Source: an uncultured Flavobacteriaceae bacterium (GTDB taxonomy: Bacteria; Bacteroidota; Bacteroidia; Flavobacteriales; Flavobacteriaceae). From it: a stretch of DNA of 64,000 bases. Both the position numbers and the translations under genes were made by a program. Positions 55,046 to 64,000 of this stretch are shown here, one piece after another (position 1 is the first letter of the stretch; the number at the start of each line of letters is the position of its first letter). Location: positions 1 through 64,000 of the forward strand of contig CAJQLB010000017.1 of NCBI GenBank assembly GCA_905479065.1, read 5' to 3'. Below the pieces are notes generated by a model. The model was not told where the DNA came from. It made no database searches and saw only the letters and a list, made by a program, of their open reading frames with translations.

Positions 55046-56488
55046 ATGAACCATATTTTAAAACGAATTAATGAATTACATGCTATTTCAGAAGCTTTGG
55101 AGCCCAGTAATTTAGAGCGTGTAAACTATATAGAGCAAGTCAGTTCTTATGCAAATAATTTTATTGACGGTTTGGAACAAACAAAGGCGTATTCTGCAGA
55201 CCAGGAAAACCTTAAATCTTTGAAATTATTTACCGGAAAAAAATCATTACCCGAAATCTTAAAAATTTACAATAATGAAATTGCTTCTAAAGGAATTAAA
55301 CCGGCATCTGGAGGTCATATTGGCTATATCCCGGGCGGAGGTATTTACTCCTCGGGTATTGCAGATTTCCTAGCGGATATTACAAATGAGTATGTTGGAA
55401 TGCATTTTTCTAGTCCTGGAGGAGTGGCAGTTGAACAGGTGCTTTTAGATTGGATGAAAGATATTTTTTCATTTCCCATTAATGCTGTTGGTAATTTGAC
55501 CTCTGGTGGTTCTATTGCAAATTTAATAGCAATGACTGCTGCTCGAGATAAATATCAAATTAAAAACGAAGTTATTTCAAAAAGTGTTGTTTATCTCAGT
55601 CATCAAGTACATCATTGTATTCAAAAAGCATTAAAAATAATTGGCCTTGAAGATGTCATAATAAACTACCTAGAGCTTGATGATTATTCAAAAATTAATA
55701 TTCGAGACCTAAAATCAAAGATAGCGTTAGATAAAGAAAATGGCCTTGTTCCGTTTTTGATAGTTGCCTCGGCAGGAACAACAGATACTGGAGCTATTGA
55801 TCCTCTGAATGCTATTGGAGTAGTTGCGAAAGAAAATAATTTGTGGTATCATGTCGATGCTGCATATGGAGGCTTTTTTATTTTGATAGATCACCTCAAG
55901 CATAAATTTATAGGGATTGAAATGGCTGATTCTTTGGTGGTTGATCCACATAAAGGTCTTTTTTTACCTTACGGTTTAGGAGCAGTCCTTGTGAAAGATG
56001 AAAAAGCAGTTTTTCATTCTCATATGTTAAGCGCCAATTATATGCAGGACGCTAGAACTCAAGTAACAGCAATAAATCCAGCGGATGTTTCACCAGAATT
56101 ATCGAAACATTTTAGAGGCTTACGATTATGGCTACCGCTTCAATTGCACGGGATTGAGCCCTTTATTGCATGTCTTGAAGAAAAAATATTGTTAACAAAG
56201 TATTTTAGAGAGCAACTAGTGACAATTGGTTTTAGAGTAGGACCAGAACCAGATTTATCTGTGAGTTACTTTTGGTATCCATCAAGTAATCAGAGTAGCA
56301 ATAAATTTAACCAATCACTATTAAAGGAATTACATAAAGACGGAGAGATTTTTTTTAGCTCGACAGTAATTAAGGAAAAGTTTGTCATACGAATGGCTCT
56401 ATTGTCTTTTAGAACAAAACTAATTACCATTGATAAAGCCTTAGAGATGCTTAAACGAGCGTTAGAAAAAATCAACCTAAAAAATTAA
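55046..56488 (+). CDS. Group II PLP-dependent decarboxylase
   Basis: A 480-residue fold-type I decarboxylase of the aromatic-amino-acid/glutamate/diaminobutyrate group. Features: G-H-I-G-Y-I-P-G-G-G near residue 92, N-L-T-S-G-G-S-I-A-N near 152, S-H-Q-V-H-H-C near 185, the PLP-ring Asp in W-Y-H-V-D-A-A-Y-G near 272 and the Schiff-base Lys in V-D-P-H-K-G-L-F-L-P near 307. The amino acid substrate cannot be read from the sequence. It stands alone, upstream of a convergent pheT, with no transporter beside it that would suggest an acid-resistance system. Confidence 0.88.
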   Translation: MNHILKRINELHAISEALEPSNLERVNYIEQVSSYANNFIDGLEQTKAYSADQENLKSLKLFTGKKSLPEILKIYNNEIASKGIKPASGGHIGYIPGGGIYSSGIADFLADITNEYVGMHFSSPGGVAVEQVLLDWMKDIFSFPINAVGNLTSGGSIANLIAMTAARDKYQIKNEVISKSVVYLSHQVHHCIQKALKIIGLEDVIINYLELDDYSKINIRDLKSKIALDKENGLVPFLIVASAGTTDTGAIDPLNAIGVVAKENNLWYHVDAAYGGFFILIDHLKHKFIGIEMADSLVVDPHKGLFLPYGLGAVLVKDEKAVFHSHMLSANYMQDARTQVTAINPADVSPELSKHFRGLRLWLPLQLHGIEPFIACLEEKILLTKYFREQLVTIGFRVGPEPDLSVSYFWYPSSNQSSNKFNQSLLKELHKDGEIFFSSTVIKEKFVIRMALLSFRTKLITIDKALEMLKRALEKINLKN

Positions 56489-56644
56489 TATTTATTGATA
56501 AAAAAGAGCTTGTGCAGTATTCTTTCTTTTCAAAAAGTTAATAAACGACCAAGGTGATATTGAATTGAATTTCTTACAATTGAAAAATTGATAACTTAAT
56601 TGAAGTAATACAATGAACTAAATAATTAATCTCTAAATTTTTTA

Positions 56645-59074
56645 TTAGCGTAATTCAGCACCTAATTGCTTTTCAAAATTCAATTGTAATTTGTTCATTA
56701 TTTTTTCAATCTGCTTATCGGTCAGTGTTTTGCGCTCATCTTGCAGCGTAAAACTTATGGCATAACTTTTTTTACCTTTTGGTAAACTGTCTCCTTCGTA
56801 AACATCAAATAAGTTTAAGTTTTTCAATAATTTCTTTTCGGTTTGCATTGCAATTTCATAAATATCTTTGAAATGAATTGATTCGTCAATCATCAACGCA
56901 AAGTCACGCCTAACCTCAGGATATTTTGTAATGTCACTAAACTTAATAGTCTTATTTTTAATCTCGTTTAAAATTAAATCCCAATTAAAATCTGCATAAA
57001 AAACTTTTTGAGAGATACCAAAGGATTTTAGAACTGAAGTCTTGATTATGCCATAATCTACAAGGCTATTGTTTTTGAACATCAAACTCAAGCCATCACT
57101 GAACAAATCATTGATTACTGGTAAAATACGATCATGTGAAAGACCTAATCTCTGTAATAAGGAGTGAACAAATCCCTTTAAGAAAAAGAAGTCGCTTTCG
57201 CTATTGTTTGAACTCCAATGCTCTGCATGTTTATTGCCGGTAATAATCAGTGATAAGTGCTTTCGCTCCTCTCGAGAGCCATTTAAACTATGGTAAGTTT
57301 TACCAAATTCAAATAATTTCAAGTTGGATTGTTTCCTGTTGATATTGTGTGCAATGACCTCAAGACCTGAGAAGAGTAATGATTGTCTGAGTACGGATAA
57401 GTCGTTACTTAAAGAATTTAAAATAAAAACGTTTTCATTTTCAACTAATTGTTCACTTAATTTGATGTAATCTGGTGTGGTTAACGAATTGGACATGATT
57501 TCATAAAATCCTTGAGATACAAGTTGATTTCCAATTGTATTCTGAATTTTATGGTCCTCAAACTTGGAGGATTTTGAAATAGAAGCGTTTAGTTTTTCAG
57601 TTGTGCCAATATTGTTGTATCCATAAACACGTAAAATTTCTTCAATGATATCCGCTTCCCTTTGTACATCATTTCTGTAAGCAGGTACGGTTAATCCAAG
57701 ACCGGTTTCAGTAACATTGTTTATGGTGATATCAAGCGACATCAGAATACGTTTGATGATTTCTCTAGGAATTTCCTCTCCGATTAGCTTTTGAGCATTT
57801 TCAAAGCTTAATCTTACTTGGAAGTCTTCAATTTTTAAAGGGTACTCATCAATAATATCAGACGTTATTTTACCCCCAGCTATTTCAGTTATAAGTAATA
57901 CAGCGCGTTTTAAAGCATATCTAGTAATATTAGGATCAATACCTCTTTCAAATCTAAACGACGCATCTGTATTGAGTCCATGGCGCTTGGCTGTTTTTCT
58001 TATCGAGACAGAATCAAAAAATGCACTTTCAAGGAAAATATTCGTTGTTTCTTCACTAACACCTGATTTTAAACCACCAAATACTCCTGCAATACACATG
58101 GGTTGTTCTTTGCCATCACAAATCACTAAATCATCTTCGTGCAATTCTCGATCCACCCCATCAAGGGTCGTAAATTTCGTTCCTTTTGGAAGTGTTTTTA
58201 CAATTATTTTTTTGTCAAAAATTTTGTCTGCATCAAAAGCGTGTAGCGGTTGCCCCAATTCATGTAAGACGTAATTGGTTGCATCGACAACATTGTTAAT
58301 AGGGGATAAGCCTATAGCGTTTAAGCGGTTTTTTAACCAAAGAGGGGACTCACTAACCTTGAGACCAGAAATAGTAACACCACAGTATCTTGGCGCCCTT
58401 AATTTATCTTTGATGTCGATATCGATTCTGTTTGAACGATTATCAACATGAAAAGCACTTACTGATGGTGTAATTAACTCTATATGTTGTTCTTGTTGAA
58501 TTAAACCAGCCTTTAAATCTCTTGCAACACCATAATGACTCATGGCGTCTGCTCTATTTGGCGTTAATCCAATATCAAAAACTTCATCGTTTTCAATTTC
58601 AAAAATATCTGATGCACTGGTTCCTGGTATAACGGCATTGTCTAGGACCATTATGCCTTCATGTGATGATCCTAAGCCTAATTCATCCTCAGCACAAATC
58701 ATTCCGTGACTCTCTGCACCTCTAATTTTACCTTTTTTAATAGACCAAGATTCCCCTTCAGATGTATACAATGTTGTTCCAATGGTTGCCACGAGTACTT
58801 TTTGACCAACAGCTACATTTGGTGCTCCACATATTATTTGTAAAGGATTGCTTTTTCCAATGTCAACGTTTGTAATTTTAAGTCTATCAGCATTTTGGTG
58901 TTGCTCACAACTCAAGACTTCTCCAACCACAACACCTGATAAACTGCCTTTTACAGACTCAAAGGTGTCAATGCCTTCAATTTCTAGCCCTAGATCTGTT
59001 AAAAGGTTTCCTGTTTTTTCAGCGTTCCAGTCAATTTTGATGAATTGCTTTAACCAATTGTATGAAATCTTCAT
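56645..59074 (-). CDS. pheT: Phenylalanine--tRNA ligase beta subunit
   Basis: An 809-residue subunit, full length. Domains in order: N-terminal EMAP/tRNA-binding OB domain (about 40-150; V-V-G-E-V-L, K-I-T-N-V-D, S-H-G-M-I-C-A near 115), B3/B4 editing domain (about 210-385; W-L-K-N-R-L-N-A-I-G, N-N-V-V-D-A-T-N-Y-V, G-Q-P-L-H-A-F-D), B5 (about 405-475), the catalytic-like core, and the C-terminal FDX-ACB anticodon-binding domain (about 715-809; T-K-Y-P-E-V-R-R-D-F). pheS is not in this window, as is common in Bacteroidota where the two are unlinked. It is 136 bp downstream of recG. Confidence 0.97.
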   Translation of the reverse strand: MKISYNWLKQFIKIDWNAEKTGNLLTDLGLEIEGIDTFESVKGSLSGVVVGEVLSCEQHQNADRLKITNVDIGKSNPLQIICGAPNVAVGQKVLVATIGTTLYTSEGESWSIKKGKIRGAESHGMICAEDELGLGSSHEGIMVLDNAVIPGTSASDIFEIENDEVFDIGLTPNRADAMSHYGVARDLKAGLIQQEQHIELITPSVSAFHVDNRSNRIDIDIKDKLRAPRYCGVTISGLKVSESPLWLKNRLNAIGLSPINNVVDATNYVLHELGQPLHAFDADKIFDKKIIVKTLPKGTKFTTLDGVDRELHEDDLVICDGKEQPMCIAGVFGGLKSGVSEETTNIFLESAFFDSVSIRKTAKRHGLNTDASFRFERGIDPNITRYALKRAVLLITEIAGGKITSDIIDEYPLKIEDFQVRLSFENAQKLIGEEIPREIIKRILMSLDITINNVTETGLGLTVPAYRNDVQREADIIEEILRVYGYNNIGTTEKLNASISKSSKFEDHKIQNTIGNQLVSQGFYEIMSNSLTTPDYIKLSEQLVENENVFILNSLSNDLSVLRQSLLFSGLEVIAHNINRKQSNLKLFEFGKTYHSLNGSREERKHLSLIITGNKHAEHWSSNNSESDFFFLKGFVHSLLQRLGLSHDRILPVINDLFSDGLSLMFKNNSLVDYGIIKTSVLKSFGISQKVFYADFNWDLILNEIKNKTIKFSDITKYPEVRRDFALMIDESIHFKDIYEIAMQTEKKLLKNLNLFDVYEGDSLPKGKKSYAISFTLQDERKTLTDKQIEKIMNKLQLNFEKQLGAELR

Positions 59075-59210
59075 TATTTCGCGTCTTTACAAGCCACAAA
59101 TATACTAAACCTCCTCTTTTACCAATAGTTTATGTTTGTTTTTTTCGACGTGAAAAATATCAAAAATATATTTAAATTAATAGATCTAATTTTATTTAAA
59201 GCTTCTATTG

Positions 59211-61313
59211 TTAGCTAATGTAATTCCAAATATTTTTGTACTTCGATAATTCGTTATAAGTTCTTAAAATAGGATCATTCTCTTTGTTTGTTAGCGTGGG
59301 ATCTTTTTTTAATATACGTTTTGCAACATACCGAGCTTGCTGCAAAATGTCTTTGTCTCTCGTGATATCTGCAATTTTTAGATTTAAAACACCGCTTTGT
59401 TGCGTTCCCATAAGATCTCCAGGACCTCTTAAGCGTAAATCTACTTCAGCAATATCAAAACCGTCGTTCGTTTCAACCATCGTAGCTAATCTCGTTTTAC
59501 TGTCGCTGCTCAGTTTGTGACTGGTCATTAAAATACAATAACTTTGCTCTGCTCCCCGTCCAACACGACCTCTAAGTTGATGTAATTGAGATAATCCAAA
59601 ACGCTCTGCACTTTCAATTACCATCACAGATGCATTTGGCACATTAACCCCAACTTCAATAACGGTTGTTGCAACCATAATTTGGGTTTCTCCATGCACA
59701 AATCGTTGCATTTCAAAATCTTTATCAGCAGCCTTCATTTTGCCGTGAACGATTGATATTTGATAATTTGATTTTGGAAATTCTCTTTCGATACTTGCAT
59801 ATCCGTCCATTAAATCTTTGTAATCCATATTAGCACTTTCTTGTATTAGAGGATATACAATATAAACCTGACGCCCTTTATGTATCTCGTCTTTCATAAA
59901 GCGGAATACTTTTAGCCGGTTACTGTCATAACGATGAACCGTTTTTATATTTTTTCTACCAGGGGGCAACTCGTCAATGACAGAGACATCTAAATCACCG
60001 TAAACCGACATGGCTAATGTTCTGGGTATTGGAGTGGCGGTCATCACTAACACATGAGGAGGAATGGTGTTTTTTTTCCATAATTTACTTCTTTGAGCGA
60101 CACCAAAACGGTGTTGTTCGTCAATAATAGCTAGTCCTAAATTTTTAAATTTCACTTTTTCTTCGAGAAGAGCATGAGTGCCAATTAAAATGTCTAACTC
60201 ACCATTTTCAAGTAAATCATGAATTTCTTTTCTTTCTAAAGTTTTAGTTGAGCTATTAAGTAGTTTTATACTGATTTTTAGTTTGTTACAGTATATTTTT
60301 AACTCATTATAATGTTGAACTGACAAAATAGCAGTTGGAGCCATCAAGCAGGTCTGGAAGTTGTTGTCAAGCCCCATCAGTATTGACATGAAGGCTACGA
60401 TGGTTTTTCCGGAACCTACATCACCCTGTAATAGCCTGTTCATTTGTGCATTACTACCCATGTCACTTCTTATTTCTTTTAAAACTCGTTTTTGAGCATT
60501 GGTTAATTCGAAAGGTAGATGTGTTTGGTAAAAAGTATTGAAATAGGTTCCAATTGATTTGAAGAGAAACCCTTTAATTTTTGATTTATGAAGTAGATTT
60601 TTCAGAATCAGCTGTATTTGAATATAAAATAATTCTTCAAATTTGAGTCTGAATTTTGATTTGGAGAGTAAGGATTGTGATTTTGGAAAATGAATATTAA
60701 AAACAGCTAAGTTTTTGGATAATAATTTTTGTTCATCAATAAGATGCGCCGGTAGTGTTTCTTTAAAATTTAAACTAGTTTCGGTAAAAAGTTGTTGTAG
60801 CATTTTAATCATGACTCTATTGGAGATGCCTTTATTGGAAAGCTTTTCAGTCGACGGATATATGGCTTGCATCGCTGTACTGAGACTTTTTTCGTGATCC
60901 TTTAGCAGTTCCATTTCTGGATGTGGAATACTAAAGGCGTGATTAAACCAATTTATTTTTCCAAAAACGACATATTTTGTATTTAATTTAATGCTTTCAC
61001 GTATCCATTTATGACCTCTAAACCAAACGAGTTCCATAGTTCCTGTTGCATCTTGAAAGGTTGCGACTAAACGTTTGCCACGTTTTTGACTCACTTCTTT
61101 GAGATGTGTGAATTCACCAATAATTTGAACCTCAGATGAATGGCGTTGAAGTTCATTTATTTGGTAATATTTAGTCTTGTCAATATAACGAATTGGGAAT
61201 AAGTTTAATAAATCTTGGTACGTATGAATGCTTAATTCTTGACGCAGAAGTTTTGCGCGGTTTGGACCAACGCCTTTAAGGTAGTCAATCGGTGTTTGTA
61301 GATTTAAGCTCAT
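59211..61313 (-). CDS. recG: ATP-dependent DNA helicase RecG
   Basis: A 700-residue helicase that regresses stalled forks and branch-migrates recombination intermediates. It opens with a helical segment (L-Q-T-P-I-D-Y-L-K-G-V-G-P), then the OB 'wedge' domain (about 55-160). Helicase motifs: L-L-Q-G-D-V-G-S-G-K-T near 295, A-P-T-A-I-L near 327, the D-E-Q-H box in I-I-D-E-Q-H-R-F-G near 400, V-M-T-A-T-P-I-P-R-T near 428 and Q-L-R-G-R-V-G-R-G near 585. All motifs are intact. Together with the small membrane-protein gene upstream (68 bp) it is part of a minus-strand series. Confidence 0.98.
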   Translation of the reverse strand: MSLNLQTPIDYLKGVGPNRAKLLRQELSIHTYQDLLNLFPIRYIDKTKYYQINELQRHSSEVQIIGEFTHLKEVSQKRGKRLVATFQDATGTMELVWFRGHKWIRESIKLNTKYVVFGKINWFNHAFSIPHPEMELLKDHEKSLSTAMQAIYPSTEKLSNKGISNRVMIKMLQQLFTETSLNFKETLPAHLIDEQKLLSKNLAVFNIHFPKSQSLLSKSKFRLKFEELFYIQIQLILKNLLHKSKIKGFLFKSIGTYFNTFYQTHLPFELTNAQKRVLKEIRSDMGSNAQMNRLLQGDVGSGKTIVAFMSILMGLDNNFQTCLMAPTAILSVQHYNELKIYCNKLKISIKLLNSSTKTLERKEIHDLLENGELDILIGTHALLEEKVKFKNLGLAIIDEQHRFGVAQRSKLWKKNTIPPHVLVMTATPIPRTLAMSVYGDLDVSVIDELPPGRKNIKTVHRYDSNRLKVFRFMKDEIHKGRQVYIVYPLIQESANMDYKDLMDGYASIEREFPKSNYQISIVHGKMKAADKDFEMQRFVHGETQIMVATTVIEVGVNVPNASVMVIESAERFGLSQLHQLRGRVGRGAEQSYCILMTSHKLSSDSKTRLATMVETNDGFDIAEVDLRLRGPGDLMGTQQSGVLNLKIADITRDKDILQQARYVAKRILKKDPTLTNKENDPILRTYNELSKYKNIWNYIS

Positions 61314-61381
61314 TCTTACAAGATATTTTTCTGAAAAAACTATTTAAATTGACTTGGCTTTAATTTAAAAACACTGTTGAT

Positions 61382-61903
61382 TTACCACAACTCACTGACC
61401 TCATTTTTTATATATGACAGAGCGGCGTCACTTGGAGCTCTTTTTTCCATCATTTCGGTAAGAATAACTTCTCTAAGTTTGTTTGCTGAATTGGTTTTTT
61501 CGAGTAAAGATGCTTTTCTAATAAGCTGAATTGTTGCATTTTTAGCAGCGCATATAATGTTCCAGCATTCGTCAGTTAAATAAATTTGTTGAGATAAATT
61601 ATGTTCAAATTCTTCTTCAATTTTTGATATAAGTAAAGATTCATAACTATCTTTGTTTGAATTAATTGGAGTTATTCTTACAATTAATTTATTAGGCGAA
61701 ATCCGCTCTAAAAATAATGCCATTCTTTCATACGCTTGAAGCCGAATGGGTAAGGTGTTTACTTGAATATCCTTATGTAGTAAAAAGCGTCTTCGACCTG
61801 CTTCATTCTTTGTGTGTTCTTTAAAAAAATAATAAGCTATTATTCCTGTAATTAGTGCAGGTACTGCATATAAAAAAACTTCAAATACTTTTTCAACTTC
61901 CAT
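61382..61903 (-). CDS. Single-TM protein of unknown function (DUF7935-like)
   Basis: A 173-residue protein with one N-terminal transmembrane helix (about 8-27) and a cytoplasmic, mostly helical part with R-R-R-F-L, L-P-I-R-L-Q-A-Y-E-R-M-A-L-F-L-E-R-I and N-K-L-R-E-V-I-L-T-E-M. I recognise it as a conserved flavobacterial protein, probably the DUF7935 family, without known function. It starts 10 bp after the M20 hydrolase gene ends, so the two are probably co-transcribed. Confidence 0.72.
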   Translation of the reverse strand: MEVEKVFEVFLYAVPALITGIIAYYFFKEHTKNEAGRRRFLLHKDIQVNTLPIRLQAYERMALFLERISPNKLIVRITPINSNKDSYESLLISKIEEEFEHNLSQQIYLTDECWNIICAAKNATIQLIRKASLLEKTNSANKLREVILTEMMEKRAPSDAALSYIKNEVSELW

Positions 61904-61913
61904 TAATTTATTT

Positions 61914-63185
61914 TTATTTGTTTAAATAATCTAGGGACATCTGGGCAAATGTTTTAACTCCCAATAGTAACCCTGACTCATCTATAAAGAAATCAGGTGT
62001 ATGGTGGGGATACGCTTCCATCTCACCAACTGTCATTCCTCCCAGAAAAAAAAACACCCCTGGTATTTCTTTTTGAAAAAATGAAAAATCTTCTGCCCCT
62101 GTAATTGCTTTAATTTTTAAAACATTTTCTTTACCTGCTGCTTTTTCAAAAGAGGGAACTATTTGTTTTGTTAATGCCGGATCATTATAGGTTATTTCTG
62201 CTCCCTCGTCAATTTTAACTGTCGCATCAGCTCTGTAGGCTTTGGCGATAGCTGGAACCATCTCTCTCATACGATCATTGATTTGTTGTTGCATATCATA
62301 ATCTAGAGTACGAATTGTTCCAATGATTTGTGCTGATTCTGGAATTATATTGCTTCTCACTCCACTTGTTATTTTCCCAACAGATATGACCACTGCTTCA
62401 TTGGTTAGAGCAGCTTCTCGACTTACCAAAGTTTGTAATCCATCTATAATTTTTACACTTGCCATAATTGGATCAATACCTCCCCAAGGTAATGAGCCAT
62501 GCGTTTGCTTTCCAGTGACATTAATTTCAAATCTTTGTGCTGCAGCCATGATGCCTCCAGATTTATAGGCTATGGTGTTGACAGGCTGGCCGGAACTGAT
62601 GTGCAAACCAAAAATTGCATCAACGTTAGGATTTGTCAAAACACCTTCTTTAATCATAAGTTTTGCACCACCTTCTTCACCCTGAGGAGCTCCTTCTTCT
62701 GCGGGTTGAAAAATAAATTTAATGGTGCCATTGAATTTATCAGTATTTTTAGACATAATTTCAGCAACTCCCATTAAAATAGCAATGTGTGTGTCATGGC
62801 CACAGGCATGCATCACAGGTACTTCCTCACCATTAAAAATCCCTGTAGCCTTTGATTTAAAAGGAAGATCAGTTCTCTCATATACCGGAAGTGCATCCAT
62901 ATCTGCTCTTAATCCGAGGACTTTTCCTGGGTTATCACCCTCTAGAACACCCACAACACCGGTAAAAGCAACATCTGTTTGTACTTTTATACCTAATGAT
63001 TTTAAGTGTAATTCAATTTTTTTTGCAGTATTAAATTCACGATTAGAAAGTTCCGGGTTTTGATGAAAATGTTGCCTCCATTCAATAACCTTATCTTCGA
63101 TATTAGCAATTTGATCATCCAATGACATTTGGCTAAATCCCCAAGAGAATATAAATAGAGATATCGTGAAAAGTGTTGATTTCAT
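61914..63185 (-). CDS. Exported M20 family amidohydrolase
   Basis: A 423-residue metallohydrolase of the M20D/hippurate-hydrolase type with a signal peptide (MKSTLFTISLFIFSWGFS|Q). Marks: W-R-Q-H-F-H-Q-N-P-E-L-S near 37, L-R-A-D-M-D-A-L-P near 95, H-A-C-G-H-D-T-H near 125 with the metal-binding Cys and His, F-Q-P-A-E-E-G near 160 and H-H-T-P-D-F-F near 390. The family removes N-acyl groups from amino acids. Export suggests use of extracellular peptides or conjugates. Divergent from the UvrD-type gene. Confidence 0.93.
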   Translation of the reverse strand: MKSTLFTISLFIFSWGFSQMSLDDQIANIEDKVIEWRQHFHQNPELSNREFNTAKKIELHLKSLGIKVQTDVAFTGVVGVLEGDNPGKVLGLRADMDALPVYERTDLPFKSKATGIFNGEEVPVMHACGHDTHIAILMGVAEIMSKNTDKFNGTIKFIFQPAEEGAPQGEEGGAKLMIKEGVLTNPNVDAIFGLHISSGQPVNTIAYKSGGIMAAAQRFEINVTGKQTHGSLPWGGIDPIMASVKIIDGLQTLVSREAALTNEAVVISVGKITSGVRSNIIPESAQIIGTIRTLDYDMQQQINDRMREMVPAIAKAYRADATVKIDEGAEITYNDPALTKQIVPSFEKAAGKENVLKIKAITGAEDFSFFQKEIPGVFFFLGGMTVGEMEAYPHHTPDFFIDESGLLLGVKTFAQMSLDYLNK

Positions 63186-63332
63186 TTGACGTTTGGTTTA
63201 GTTAATTAGTATGTCTAAAGATATTTAAAATTTTAATAATAAATAGATTTCCAATTGTTTATAATTATTCGATATTTGGTTTAGATAACCGTTCTACAAT
63301 GGTTAAATTCACAGTTCAAAAAAATCAGTGTA

Positions 63333-64000
63333 TTGGAAAAATATTTAAGTCAACTTAATGAGGCACAATTAGCACCTACAATACAGAAGGAGGGACCAAT
63401 GATTGTCATTGCAGGTGCAGGATCAGGTAAAACGCGAGTGCTAACATTTCGCATAGCTTATTTAATGAGTCAAAATATAGATCCATTCAATATTCTTGCC
63501 TTAACATTTACAAACAAAGCTGCACGTGAAATGAAGAGCAGAATTGCTCATATTGTAGGGGATAGTGAGGCAAAAAATCTTTGGATGGGAACTTTTCACT
63601 CTGTTTTTGCTAAAATTTTACGCAGTGAAGCAGACCGTCTCGGATATCCAAGTAATTTTACAATTTACGACACTCAAGATTCCGATCGCTTAATTTCTGC
63701 AATAATAAAGGAATTGAGATTGGACAAGGACCTCTACAAGTTTAAACAAATAAGATCGCGAATTTCATCCTATAAAAATAGTCTCATAACTGTAAAAGCA
63801 TATTTTCAAAATCCAGAACTTATGGAAGCTGACGCAGCTGCCAGAAGGCCGCAATTAGGCGAAATATATAAGCATTATGTTGACCGTTGTTTTAAAGCTG
63901 GGGCTATGGATTTTGATGATTTATTATTGAAAACTAATGAACTGCTAACCCGTTTTCCTGATGTATTAGCAAAATATCAGAACCGATTTAGATATATTTT
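63333..64000 (+). CDS. UvrD/PcrA-type DNA helicase (3'-partial)
   Basis: The frame is open from about 63283 to the right edge and has no ATG before codon 23. The best start is TTG at 63333-63335, which gives (M)EKYLSQLNEAQ, the common N-terminus of flavobacterial UvrD proteins. Superfamily I helicase motifs follow: Q-motif (L-N-E-A-Q), Walker A G-A-G-S-G-K-T-R near residue 31, motif Ia L-A-L-T-F-T-N-K-A-A near 58, Ib M-G-T-F-H-S near 89 and motif II's approach D-F-D-D-L-L near 192. It acts in nucleotide-excision and mismatch repair or replication restart. The rest of the gene (two thirds) is outside the window. Confidence 0.93.
   Translation, partial: MEKYLSQLNEAQLAPTIQKEGPMIVIAGAGSGKTRVLTFRIAYLMSQNIDPFNILALTFTNKAAREMKSRIAHIVGDSEAKNLWMGTFHSVFAKILRSEADRLGYPSNFTIYDTQDSDRLISAIIKELRLDKDLYKFKQIRSRISSYKNSLITVKAYFQNPELMEADAAARRPQLGEIYKHYVDRCFKAGAMDFDDLLLKTNELLTRFPDVLAKYQNRFRYI

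Noticed and set aside
1-64000. tRNA, rRNA, insertion sequence, phage or integrative element boundaries
   Set aside because: I saw no cloverleaf-type sequence ending in a T-arm, no transposase or integrase, and no direct repeats flanking a region; base composition looks uniform by eye.

Overview
This AT-rich window carries a densely packed piece of a Flavobacteriaceae (Bacteroidota) chromosome, most likely from a marine, polysaccharide-degrading species. Four things point there: type IX secretion system (T9SS) sorting domains of types A and B with PorP/SprF-family partners; promoters of the Bacteroidota type (TTTG, about 19 nt, TAnnTTTG); at least 13 exported proteins whose predicted mature N-terminus is Gln; and housekeeping proteins (GuaB, ClpB, GlyA, RecG, PheT, SmpB) of clearly flavobacterial character. 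The genus cannot be fixed from the sequence. I see no insertion sequence, prophage, CRISPR array, tRNA or rRNA.

Layout. 1-1956: end of a sterol-desaturase-family gene and guaB. 1972-18551: a long minus-strand series of mostly exported or envelope proteins (mutarotase-like, VOC, alpha/beta hydrolase, LRR lipoprotein, an ADP-ribosylglycohydrolase-family lipoprotein coupled to two membrane proteins, SIMPL-domain protein, YtcJ-like amidohydrolase, Tat-exported class V aminotransferase, DUF5686 outer-membrane protein, SmpB, small lipoprotein, M14 carboxypeptidase). 18739-35200: a plus-strand surface-adhesion locus. 35208-37155: a phosphatase and the deoC-deoD nucleoside-catabolism pair. 37327-42861: outer-membrane protein, clpB (minus), a secreted GH16 laminarinase-like enzyme and YtxJ. 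42905-52909: lipoproteins, fumarylacetoacetase, glyA, beta-helix lipoprotein, glutaminyl cyclase, the small SRP RNA, an SDR, a transaldolase-family aldolase and a TlpA-like lipoprotein. 53070-64000: ABC-F protein, DUF2007 protein, PLP decarboxylase, pheT, recG, membrane protein, M20 hydrolase and the 5' part of a UvrD-type helicase.

The most interesting region is 18.7-35.2 kb. It holds two cassettes of the form 'type-B T9SS substrate followed by PorP/SprF partner'. In one the substrate is a 2734-residue SprB-like adhesin with about 23 repeats. In the other the PorP/SprF protein is fused to a coiled coil and a SPOR-like domain. Each of the four transcription units in the locus is preceded by the same layout: two direct copies of a 12-bp element (consensus T-W-T-T-W-Y-ATCGAT), 20-21 bp apart, with a TAnnTTTG/A -7 box starting 8-9 bp further on. 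I found this layout nowhere else in the window. It suggests a dedicated regulator controlling a surface-adhesion or gliding regulon that includes a small secreted protein of unknown function.
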